A program made the position numbers and the translations under genes. Below are positions 54,866 through 64,000 of a stretch of 64,000 nucleotides of DNA, piece by piece; the stretch's first letter is position 1, and each line of letters opens with the position of its first letter. The notes under the pieces are model-generated. The model was not told the DNA's origin, ran no database searches, and saw only the letters and a program-made list of their open reading frames with translations. The stretch comes from Apoda limacodes (Eukaryota > Arthropoda > Insecta > Lepidoptera > Limacodidae): contig OX291548.1 of assembly GCA_946406115.1 (NCBI GenBank), forward strand, positions 4,886,373 through 4,950,372. Reading direction: 5' to 3'.

Positions 54866-55390
54866 TACTTCACGTCGGGGCAAAGGTTGCTGCTTTACAA
54901 GTCGCAAGTCCGGCCCCGTAAAGAGAACTGCTGCCATATTTAGGCGGGTGCATCCGACAGGCTGCGAGAATTGTCGACAATTCCAAACTAACTCGCCGTA
55001 TCGAGCCCTTAAATCTGAGGAGACTTTGCCTCCTTGTATGTGTTCTACCGCTTGTACAATGGGATGTGTTCTGAGGAGTTGTTCGAAATATTGCCCACGG
55101 CTACTCCACATCACCGCTCGCCATAGGCAGCGAATTTATTCTCACTCTTTAGAACCGAAATTGTCGCGTACAGTGCGGTTGGGTTGTGGAATGAGCTCCT
55201 TGGCAAGGTTTTCTCCAAGGAGTACAGTATGGGGTTCTTCAAGAAAGAAGTTATTAGATTTCTGAAGGGTCGGCAACGCGCGAGTGATGCCCTTGGTGTT
55301 GCAAGCGTCCATAGGCTACGGTGACTGCTTATCGTCAGGCGGACCGTAGGCTTGTTTGCCCCCTTAGTGGTATAAAAATAAAAAAAAACC
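54866..55390 (+). mobile_element. LINE family L, 3' half-kilobase copy
   Basis: A plus-strand copy from TTACTTCACGTCGGGGCAAA to GTGGTATAAAAATAAAAAAA. It covers the C-terminal reverse transcriptase segment (reverse complement of about 7,435-8,000) and the tail. It carries two or three frame changes and a short internal deletion near 55,175. Overlapping frames of 87 and 105 codons on either strand are decayed or incidental. The 3' end matches the 12.9 kb and 7.4 kb copies well. Confidence 0.8.
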
Positions 55391-55395
55391 TTTAG

Positions 55396-55680
55396 GCGGG
55401 CGCGCTGTCATTCGTAACGGCAGCGGTCGCGCGTAACCTTAATTACCCCGTCTAAGTTTATAAGAATTAAAAAGACAAATTATTAAATTATTTGAATAAA
55501 AATGTTCTTAAACACATTGCCTTTAGATAAGAGAAAAAAAATATTTGGCATAAAACCTAGAAAATATTATATTAAAGCACTTTTACGAAGAACTGCTTGA
55601 AGGTTAAAACAAACTCTGACATCTATTCAAACGTTTCTAGGACTGGTACAAGTATTCTATGAAAATAAAACACATTGATA
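55396..55680. other. Gene-free stretch with a small GC patch
   Basis: GGCGGGCGCGCTGTCATTCG lies right after the LINE tail. No gene is supported. Confidence 0.45.
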
Positions 55681-55806
55681 GAAGTATGTTTTCTTCTGGT
55701 GGTAGAGAATATTCCGTTTTAGCCTTCAGATAGTTTGCCAATTTTGATTTATCAGTCTTACCCATATAATCGTTGTAATGCCAAGCATTCTGCCATTGAT
55801 ATTTTT

Positions 55807-56328
55807 TTATATAAGGTCAATGGCGAGTAACTTTCCGAAAAAAACCTTTTCCATTTTCACCTGGATCACTTTTGATCTGAACTTATCTGTTTGACTTCGT
55901 TTCAAGTCTTCAGAAGCAAAATTTAGAACTTTGTTTCTTCGTATCGCTTTCTCAAAACGACTACCGTCCTCATTGCATTCTTTAATTAATTTTAGTTTTT
56001 GTTGGGCACCAACACTCTCTGCTGACATTCAAAAATCTAACGTTTCATTCGTTGCAGCGCTACCAGTTGGTATGTTGTGCAAGGTTTTCTTTTCTTTTTC
56101 TTGACTAAATGGGCTCAAATGTTTTTATAAAGAGTTTATTAAGTTTTGTAATGCTTTTTGATTTTTTTCTACATTGTGTTGTTCGAGTTCGGAAGTAACT
56201 TCGTCTTTGCTATTAATGTGCAAACCATCTAAAAGTTGTGTAATGGGTTTTGTCCTTAAGCTGTGACTTAAAACCCAGCTTTGACGTGCCTCAATAAAGT
56301 TGGTGATATGAGTTTTTAACAGGGGCAA
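55807..56328 (-). pseudogene. Broken remnant of an unidentified protein-coding gene
   Basis: Two minus-strand open stretches, 56,328-56,125 (67 codons) and 56,028-55,807 (73 codons), lie in the same frame and are separated by in-frame stops. Together they span about 170 codons with normal amino-acid composition, unlike the low-complexity frames nearby. The first piece has FIEARQSWVLSHSLRTKPITQL. The second has RFEKAIRRNKVLNFASEDLK and MEKVFFGKLLAIDL. This resembles uncharacterised multi-copy arthropod proteins I recall only vaguely; I cannot name a family. The stops mark it as a pseudogene or a piece of a mobile element. No introns, ends or neighbours clarify it. Confidence 0.45.
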
Positions 56329-56339
56329 ACAACCAATGC

Positions 56340-56595
56340 TTATTTTTTATTATGTTGTAAATATTATAAATATAATGATTATTAATTTTAATTTAATTAT
56401 ATGTTGTTACAATTAATGTATTTTATGTAGGTGCATTCACATACAATGTAATATTGTTTTTGAATTATAATAATAAATAAAAAATAAATAATAATAAACC
56501 CACGGAACGGACTATCGATTTTGAAACAAGTATCGAATATCAAATTTAAAATTCAGGCCGTGATATATTCATTGTTTACATAAATATAACAATAA
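56340..56595. other. AT-rich gene-free stretch
   Basis: Runs of ATAATAAATAA near 56,465-56,500. No feature is supported. Confidence 0.5.
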
Positions 56596-56599
56596 TATT

Positions 56600-56780
56600 A
56601 GATTTTTTTCAGCTTCTAAGGGTCACAGCGTGATATTAAATAGTCTAACCTACCTCAAGAATTGAACTATCAAATGAAAAATGAAAAAAAAAAAGTTTGT
56701 AAAATCCGACCGTTAATTCCGGATATTAGCGCGTTCATACAAAAAAAACTATTTTGTTTTATCATATTACTGTAGATGTA
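56600..56780 (+). repeat. Dispersed repeat (family S), partial copy
   Basis: GTCACAGCGTGATATTAAATAG, AGAATTGAACTATCAAATG and GATATTAGCGCGTTCATACA match the right half of family S at 20.9 and 38.7 kb. Confidence 0.6.
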
Positions 56781-57147
56781 GATTAGGTGCTTCGTGTTTG
56801 CCTTTTGATCGTTGTTAAAATTTAAACGTTTCATAATGACACATATGATACAAGAATTTCTTTGTTTTTTATTCCGTCTATATAATGTTTTACACATAAA
56901 AGTTCTTTAGCTCAGCAGATGTACGAAGTTTATTAAGTCAGACATTGGTTCTAGATATAACGAACATATATAACTGATGGGATGGGCCAATTGATTCCCG
57001 TCATTCTAGCGGATTCACCTTAATTGTCGCTTAAGTCACTATTTCTGCGATACTGCTATGATAAATGACACTGTTTTGTCCTAAACATATTAGTCTAGGT
57101 CCATTCCTTCTATTAATATCAGAAATGAAATTGATATTTACCTATCC

Positions 57148-57452
57148 TACTATTATTATAAAAGTGAAAGTTTGTTTGTCTGGATGGATGTTTGTTACTC
57201 AATCACGCTTCAACCAATTCTGGCACACATATAGGTTAGGTCCTGGAATAGCATATAGGCTTTTATCCCTAAAAATTCAAAAGTTCCTGTGGGAATAACT
57301 ATAACATAGTTAAACGAACTATTGCTGCACCTATAGCATGCTATAGCAATTCATTGGTATAACTAATTAATTAATTAATTGGAGTTAATTAAGGAGTTCC
57401 ACGCCGATAACCGAATTTAGGGCGGGCGGAGCCGCTGGCAAAGTCTAGTGTA
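57148..57452 (-). repeat. Dispersed repeat (family S), inverted partner 1
   Basis: About 305 bases from AAAGTGAAAGTTTGTTTGTC to GGCGGGCGGAGCCGCTGGCA. The reverse complement of 58,928-59,262 matches over the whole length at high identity (for example AACGAACTATTGCTGCACCT in both). The family end lies on the right here. Confidence 0.8.
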
Positions 57453-57894
57453 CTTATACATAGATTTCAAAATGTAACTTACTGAAAGTTCATAGACAGA
57501 TAAGTTAAATCCTTAAGCAAATTCTAAATACGATGTGATCTTTTAATAACAATATCAAACAATTCTAGCAAAAAAACATAATAATTTTTTCGACATGCTT
57601 TTCCTTGTTAGGCATTTAAAAAGGTTTCAAAAACAATGTTTTTTTTATTCAATTAATATAGTAAAAACCAGTGGTGGCAAAATGAGCTTTATTAGCATAT
57701 TCCTGCTTTTAGATTTGCATATGTTAAAAAAAGCAGCAAAGTGCGTGTTGTACACGCTTTAAGTAAGGTACTGTAGAATCGGAAATATTGCGAATATCTG
57801 TAAAATTTAGTAACCGATTATATTGTAAAAATCATGTCAAAAAGATGTGTTTGCTATTCAAGTTATATATGAAACTATGGTAAATGAAAAAGCG

Positions 57895-57975
57895 GAGGCA
57901 ACCTGCATACATCACAAAGTCGTATGTGTCGTGCCTCAATAGTGGGAATGTATGAAGGCAGATAAGGGAGGAAAT
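57895..57975 (+). repeat. SINE-like family N2, tail scrap
   Basis: CAATAGTGGGAATGTATGAAGG and CAGATAAGGG match CAACAGTGGGGACGTATGAGG and CTGATAAAGG of the 25.4 kb copy. Confidence 0.4.
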
Positions 57976-57979
57976 GGAA

Positions 57980-58920
57980 ATATGAAACAATAAACCTATC
58001 CATCAATTAGTCAGCATGATATTGCTAAAAAATATATATATTGAAATCCTGTTTGTTGTTTTAATATACATATTTATTAATATATAGATAATAAGTTATA
58101 TAAATATTCATTTTATTTTTAATACTTTTGTTTTTGTTATATTTACACATCTGCTTATTCTGCAATATATTCTGCTTGTCCTGAGAATCAGCGCCGTGAT
58201 TCTTTACAGCATATGCTGAGTGGTGACCAAATTTGACATAACTCTGCAACACGTATAGTCTGGTCGAGAAGTGAGTTTTCTGCGAAAAATAGTTAGAACA
58301 AATTTAAAAATATGGGGTTTGGTTTTTTGTATTCAGAATTTTATTCTGAAAAAGGGGAATTTTGGAATTTTTTTGCTATTATATATTGCAATTGTTATTA
58401 ACAAAAAACGAAGAGAGAAAAAGGTGGTCTCCTTTTTTTAATAATAACTTCAAAAATATTAAAAAAAGCTCCATTTTGAAAAAAGATTCTAAAAGAGGAG
58501 AAAATTTCATAAAAAAAGTCTCGACTCCCGAAATTGTAGTTCCATTATTTATAATTTTAATTTAACGTTGAAAATAGCGCTCCGCGCGGCAGTTTCAACG
58601 TATGATTTTTAGAAAAAAACCGATTTCTTAATTAATAATTTATAGGTCAGATAAATAAAAAAAACGGTTATTAACAATTAAAAAATTTTTTAAGAAAATA
58701 TTTTTTTTCTAAAAATCATTATTCTACTTTAACAATATAAAGGCAAAAAAATTTTTTTTTTAAATATTAAATTTGCCTATCTGTTTGTAAAAAACAAAAG
58801 TATTAAATTTGTTCGACCAGACTAGTATGATAGTTTCATATATTGTGTGTCGTCATTTCTTTTGGTACTATCTTTTTAGTGTTGTTTTGTGAGTCAAATA
58901 AATTCTATTCTATTTTATTC
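57980..58920. other. Very AT-rich stretch
   Basis: Homopolymer A and T runs fill 58,310-58,800. TTCTATTCTATTTTATTC near 58,900 is a pentamer microsatellite of the kind left by LINE tails. No gene. Confidence 0.5.
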
Positions 58921-58921
58921 T

Positions 58922-59262
58922 ATACTACACTTTGCCAGTGACTCCGCCCGCCCTAAATTTATACTACACTTTGCCAGCGACTCCGCCCGCCCTGAATTCG
59001 GTTATCGGCATGGAACTCCTTAATTAACTCCAATTAATTATTTATACCAATGAAATGCTATAGGTGCAGCAATAGTTCGTTTAACTCTGTTATAGTTATT
59101 CCCGCAGGAACTTTTGAATTTTTAGGGATAAAAAGTAGACTATATACTATTCCAGGACCTATATGAATGTATCCCGATTCATCCAGTGGTTGAAGCAAGA
59201 TTGAGTAACAAATATCTATCCAGACATACAAACTTTAAAATTTATAATATTAGTAGGATTTT
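58922..59262 (+). repeat. Dispersed repeat (family S), inverted partner 2 with doubled head
   Basis: The opening ATACTACACTTTGCCAGTGA plus CTCCGCCCGCCCTAAATT occurs twice in tandem (58,922-58,960 and 58,961-58,999). The body follows to AATATTAGTAGG. It is the inverted partner of 57,148-57,452. Confidence 0.8.
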
Positions 59263-59391
59263 TTAATGATCAACAACCCTACACAGTTTGTTTTTTTTAC
59301 GTTAAATAAAAATTAAGTCATTAAATTGACAACACTTTATGATAAAAACATTGTTAATGAACTCTAATTCAAAATTAAAAAAAAAAAAAAA

Positions 59392-59428
59392 AGTTTATAG
59401 TAAAAATAATTTCTTTTTACTATAAACT
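59392..59428. repeat. Perfect fold-back: 15 bp arms, 7 base loop
   Basis: AGTTTATAGTAAAAA, loop TAATTTC, then TTTTTACTATAAACT. It directly follows a run of 15 or more A bases. Confidence 0.85.
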
Positions 59429-59429
59429 A

Positions 59430-60450
59430 GATGGAATAGTCAAGGTGAATTGTGAAAGAAGATCTGTTTTTCCGCTTCAAATTAAGCCGTGTAAGTTGGA
59501 AACGACAAGAGTCTGCGACCTTAACACGAAGACAAATGGCTAAAAAACGACAACCGTTAAAGTAAAAAGCGGTGCTTTGTTGTTAAAAGATAGTAGATAC
59601 TAGAATAGTTTCATAATGATTATATGACGGGTTACTAATGCGTTTGGTAATTTTTGTTTCTAAAATTACATAGTTGTGAGACTTTTAACACGTTTACTGT
59701 CCATTACTGCACAAGGTGGGTCCCGGCGAGATTTATTGACAAGTTTGTGTCTCACCATTTGGGTCACGGGGTACACACAACTTGGAACTTTGTGTTTAGG
59801 CTCTGAATGGAATAAGATATTGTATTATATTAGGACTTATGAACAGCTGGAAAATACATATTAAGGGAAAAAACATTCCTGCAATTACTTTTTTTGTCTT
59901 TTTAGGAGGTTGAAAGAAAATTCTAAAATTTTCGGAATATTATTTAATAAATTATAATAGTTAATATTATTAAGCAGTCTACAATAAGTAAAGACAATTA
60001 TTTGTGGTACTGATCAAAGCAAAATCAGGAGAAGCCTTTTCCCAGGTCTTGCATTGTTAATATTAATAAATATTATATGTATATAATTTAAACAATAAAA
60101 GTGAGTGAGACCTTTTATAATAGAAGTTACTTATTTAGTACTACTGACTTATTGTATAAGGTAAATTTACTATATACCCTCAAAACTAAATAACATAAAA
60201 CAGTGTAATGTAGACAACCAATTATGAGTCCATAGATTCATAGACGTTAATTTGTTAAGAGAGCTTGACTCGTGTTAGGGCCCATATCAAACTCCTAAGA
60301 ACAGTACGCGATTAAAACTAAACAAATTGGAAATGAACAGGCATGAAATTTACATAACCAAAAAAGCAAGATTTACAAAGTCTTACCGATGTGACTACAG
60401 TCATAACAGGAATATTTCTTTAAGGTGGTTCAATTTAACCAATTTTTAAA
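59430..60450. other. Gene-free AT-rich stretch
   Basis: A 62-codon frame at 59,676 has no domain. No shared repeats. Confidence 0.5.
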
Positions 60451-60454
60451 TTAT

Positions 60455-60730
60455 AACTACACTAGTTTTGGCCCGCAGCTCCATCCGGCAACTTCTTGAT
60501 TATACTTAAGAAGTTTGTTATAGCAAGCTATAGCGGCAGCTGTGGTTCGTTCGTGGAATTTGTTTATAGTTACTCCAGTTGAGTAAAAAACAACCGAACA
60601 TCCAAACTTTCGCATTTATAATATTAATGGATAGTTGGTAATTAAGGATACCTGGTAATTTATGTATTTTGGTCAGCGGCGCAACCCGCCTTAAATTTGG
60701 TTATCGGCTCTATTTGGTCAATGACTCCTT
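60455..60730 (+). repeat. Decayed family S sequence
   Basis: CACTAGTTTTGGCCCGCAGC, TATAGCAAGCTATAGCGGC and TTTATAATATTAATGG follow the family S order. A second head-like piece (GGTCAGCGGCGCAACCCGCC, TTAAATTTGGTTATCGGC) lies at 60,672-60,710. Confidence 0.5.
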
Positions 60731-61303
60731 AAGACCCGGTACCCTGACTAGACATTTCAGAATTTACTAGCCCACTTTATATAACCGTGTGAAACTCACC
60801 TTTCTAACATCACGTGCACTTGAGCGAGACAAAAGACCACAGCGCTTTTCAGTATAAATAAACGTGAGCGTCAAATCGGTTTTTAGGTATTTACTTGAAA
60901 ACTAACTCGATTTTTTAGATTTCAGTAGAAACAGCCATGGACTATCCAGTTAGCTAGCCATTTATATGAACTTTAATGTTATATGTGAAATAACAGCGGT
61001 TAAAAACCAAAAAAAAGAAAATTTAGAGGTGTTCTTCAGATTTTTTTCTATCGAGGCAAATTAATGCTATCGTGTTTTTGGTAGAACAAGACATAAGGTA
61101 TATGTTGTTCTATATAGTGTTAAATTTTCAACCTAAAATATTTACTGTAAGTATTGATTTTTTCCATTTTAAAAAGTGTCACTTGGCGTTGGTCAGCCCC
61201 TTAATGAATTTTTCTATAGCAAGCTATAGTTCGTAAGCTCGGTTATTGTTTGTGTAACCTATGAATTTTTTAGGCGCAAAAATTATTGATTTGATATCAT
61301 CTG

Positions 61304-61404
61304 TTTTGACCACACGTAGGAGAAGTGCCACTGTCGCTTTTGACCACAAGTAGGAGAAGTACCACTGTCGCTTTTGACCATACGTAGAGAAGTACCACTG
61401 TCTC
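61304..61404 (+). repeat. 33-34 bp tandem repeat, three units
   Basis: Units at 61,304-61,337, 61,338-61,371 and 61,372-61,404 share TTTTGACCACACGTAGGAGA with AGTGCCACTGTCGC. They have one to four differences each. The start of a fourth (TTTTGCGG) follows. Confidence 0.9.
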
Positions 61405-61734
61405 TTTTGCGGAGTCCAACTCCTTTCAGCCTGGCAACGATTTAGGTATTATTAAAAAATATGTACTCCTATTTGTAGTTCTGTGAAGACTGCTCTTCGG
61501 CCACTACTTCAGTTCAGGCCGTTCAATCTAACGTATCCAGACGCTAACCGATCAATGGCTGTGAGCTAGTCGATGTTTTAACAAAATAAAATAAAAGTCC
61601 AATAAAGCACCAGACAACGAAATCCAGAATAAATTATTCCTAATATATTTTCAGACAATATTCCTAGGTCACAATATCTATGAATAAATTAAATGCAGGT
61701 CAGAATATATTTTATAAAATTATATAATATTATA

Positions 61735-62080
61735 AAAGTAAAAGTGTGTTTGTACGTTTTTTGACGTGACAACGTCTTATAAATTGGTTTGCCGGGTGAC
61801 ACTTCAAGAAACTGCGTTACGCTCCGCTCACGTTATGCGCTCACAATGAGAGCGAGTGAGAGGCACGCGGCATGGTTAGCCCGCCTAAGAGCGAGAGAGA
61901 CAGACATAAAAAGTGAAAGGCACAAGTTGTCACGATTCCGGACGGTTGTCCGACACTAATTTTGGTTCATGGGTTTGTTGGCTTTTCCTTTTATAACTCA
62001 GCAACGGAGCAACGAATCGACGAGATTTTTGCAAAGAGATAGATTATAGGCATACTTGCCGGTCTCCAAAATTTATGCAT
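61735..62080. repeat. Probable dispersed repeat, single copy here
   Basis: It opens AAAAGTGTGTTTGTACGTTT, then TTGACGTGACAACGTCTTAT. It contains a GC-richer middle with GAGCGAGTGAGAGG and GAGCGAGAGAGACAGACA, and closes near CAACGGAGCAACGAATCGAC. The style is of a moth repeat I recall. Uncertain. Confidence 0.35.
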
Positions 62081-62104
62081 CTGGTTTATTTTCAGATTGC
62101 GTTA

Positions 62105-62460
62105 ATATGATCTTATTTCTGAGTTTCATACTCAATTTAAGTGGCTCCCAATTTGACTTCTCAGGAATACCCTTTCTTACCCTTTTGTAAAACGTCCTTT
62201 AAAACCCCTTTGCATCCCATTTCCTTCAACAGCTCTTTAATTACAAATATAATCCGTTGCAAAGTATGTCATTAAGATCAAACGTAAAAATCCTCTACTA
62301 TAACCTCTCACTCCACTACTTTCTACTGTACATTTTCTGTGAAAACAACTTTAATGTGGAACAACCTACCCTCTGACATTCGTTTGTCACTATTAATATT
62401 TTTTAAAACTAAACTGAAATCCTTTTTGCTTCAATCGTTGCAAAACTGATACTCATATAT
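62105..62460 (+). pseudogene. LINE ORF2 C-terminal fragment
   Basis: Near the right end one frame reads TLMWNNLPSDIRLSLLIFF then KTKLKSFLLQSLQN and a TGA at 62,447-62,449. This LW..LP..IR...F..KLK..LL pattern is the usual last segment of LINE reverse transcriptase proteins. To the left, TQFKWLPI (near 62,135) fits the preceding L.WLPI block, in another frame. The catalytic domains are absent. The AT-rich stretch after the stop would be its 3' untranslated region. It is a 5'-truncated, decayed insertion of a LINE different from family L. Confidence 0.65.
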
Positions 62461-62464
62461 TTAT

Positions 62465-64000
62465 AACTACCGAAGTTATACTCAAGAAGATATATGTGTT
62501 TATTCATATTCTGTACATAACTGTGTGTATATGTATATATATATGCTTACGCTTTTATTTTGTTTATATTAAGTTTATATTTATTTCATTATATGTATGC
62601 ACTTGTATATTTTTGTATTAGTTTATTTATCATACAGTATTATTAAATATTGTTTGGGCTCTACCTACATGAATGTTAAATTTATCACCTTTCAGAAGCA
62701 CCTTAAAGTTGGCGGGAGAAATTGCATTATGCGATAAGTCCCCCTTGGTGCATCGATATTTATAGTTTATATTTACGTTATATTTAATAAAACTTTATTA
62801 AATGTATAGTAGGAGTTACATAATATGTCTTCACAGCGGGCCGGTCTGAGCCGCTCGCGCACGCTGCGCCTTCCAGAACTTCTTTCCCATCGGTTATCGA
62901 TTCGACGAGCGATTTTTGCATATTATTTTATTCCTAATCGCCACATCGGAGTGCCTGAACGCCAAGATTTTTGGACAGATGTAGCTAAAAGATAAAAGAT
63001 ACTTTATACCTAGATGGAGATATCCCACAGGAATATATTTTTTTCATTTCTTCCTATATTTCAAATATTAATACCCAGATTTTTGGCACAGATATAGTTC
63101 TTTTTATGCCGCCCAAGAGCTCCCAGGGGAAAAATTTTCTCCGTGGATGATACCGAAGTGCACAATTTCCTCATGATGCAACAAAATAAAGGTTTGACTC
63201 GATTATTGGCACATATGTAACGGGATGGCTTGTGAAAAGCCTTCGATGGACAGAGCGACGGATCGACGTAATTTTGGTCCTAGGGTGACATAACTGTGAC
63301 TGATTTGTACTTCAGATTTATGTAGCTACAGCTTAAGCTTGCTATAATAAAACTCGTTATATAATATAATTAAAGATTTGCCGTAAGAATCCTACGCCAA
63401 TAACCACATTTAGCGCAAAGGCAGTTGCGAGCAAAAGCCAGTTAAGTTCTAAAAGCATTTTGCGATCGTAGATTATGAATTGAATTTTAATGCTCTGTTG
63501 CATAACAAAAATAGATAGTTTTTACGTTGTGAAATGCAGTGCGAGATGCTTTGAGTTGTGAGGGTATTAAAACAGCTAAAATTAACTAAACGGTCAGTTA
63601 TTATCTTGTGTTTTTTAAGTTTCCTTATAACATGATCAGTTTATCTTAGATTCCCTCTGAGAACTAAGTTGCGAGCATCGCATGCCATCTCTAGAGCTTC
63701 CACACTTAACAGCCATTTCATTTCCAGTCATTAAGCATTTAATTTCATACACGTCGCAATATTAGAATGCGTAATGTAACACGTGTTGAACATAATTATA
63801 GGCATTATAAGTAAAAAGAATTTATTGAAATTGGAATAAGTCCGTGCCTTAGTTGTCATAGCTGTTGTTTGTTTTCAATGATGTACAGACATCTTCGTAG
63901 GAGGCTTTGGCCTAACAAGTTAGCTTATTAAAACTGTATTTATGCCGTTGTTCCATATGAACATTTTATCTTATACACGTAAATATTATATTTAAATATT
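62465..64000. other. Gene-free right end with repeat scraps
   Basis: A GC patch (GCGGGCCGGTCTGAGCCGCT) lies near 62,838, and a family S-like tail (CCTACGCCAATAACCACATT) lies at 63,390-63,450. No coding region or RNA gene is supported. Confidence 0.45.

Noticed and set aside
1..64000. CRISPR arrays, bacterial operons, ribosome binding sites
   Set aside because: The sequence is eukaryotic in character. The short tandem arrays seen have no spacer structure.

Overview
The window looks like nuclear DNA of an insect, most probably a moth or butterfly. The basis is AT-rich sequence with eukaryote-type short interspersed elements, an insect errantivirus-type retroelement, and several dispersed repeats of a kind I associate with Lepidoptera; that last point is from memory and unchecked. 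I found no convincing host protein-coding gene, no rRNA gene, no true tRNA gene and no CRISPR array. Nearly everything recognisable is mobile DNA, so the window reads as a transposon-rich intergenic or intronic region.

Layout: 1-800 carries a decayed Ty3/gypsy-type integrase on the minus strand. From 1.4 to 13.1 kb there are decayed repeats and several minus- and plus-strand pieces of one LINE family (here family L), the longest at 7.4-9.1 kb with a recognisable but broken reverse transcriptase. At 13.4-16.1 kb lies a 2.6 kb pogo/Tigger-like DNA transposon with an uninterrupted 451-codon transposase gene on the minus strand; its catalytic acid positions read His, Tyr and Glu. From 16.1 to 29 kb come dispersed repeats (families F, S, T and U below), tRNA-derived SINEs and a long non-coding repeat with copies at 22.3 kb and 28.9 kb.

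The second copy of that long repeat is split by the best-preserved object here: a complete 7,541 bp errantivirus-like LTR retrotransposon at 30,232-37,772. It has two 309 bp LTRs differing at only two positions, a 4 bp target duplication AGCG, a tRNA-Ser-type primer site, gag, pol in the -1 frame, env and a polypurine tract. Gag is intact. Pol is open through the DDE catalytic core and then has one frame change near its end. Env has two in-frame stops. The unoccupied target sequence can be read in the sister repeat at 23,478-23,481.

From 38.3 to 64 kb the sequence is again a mosaic: SINEs, repeat copies in both orientations, LINE pieces (50.3, 54.9 and 62.1 kb), a broken unidentified coding remnant (55.8-56.3 kb), a few GC-rich modules without recognisable products, small tandem arrays and fold-back sequences.

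Working together: in the LTR element the Gag-Pol and Env products would be made from one transcript. A slippery heptamer would give Gag-Pol, and a leader AUG overlapping a splice donor could switch to Env. In the pogo element the transposase would act on the repeated GGGGTAAT-type motifs clustered at both ends. Neither element looks fully autonomous now.
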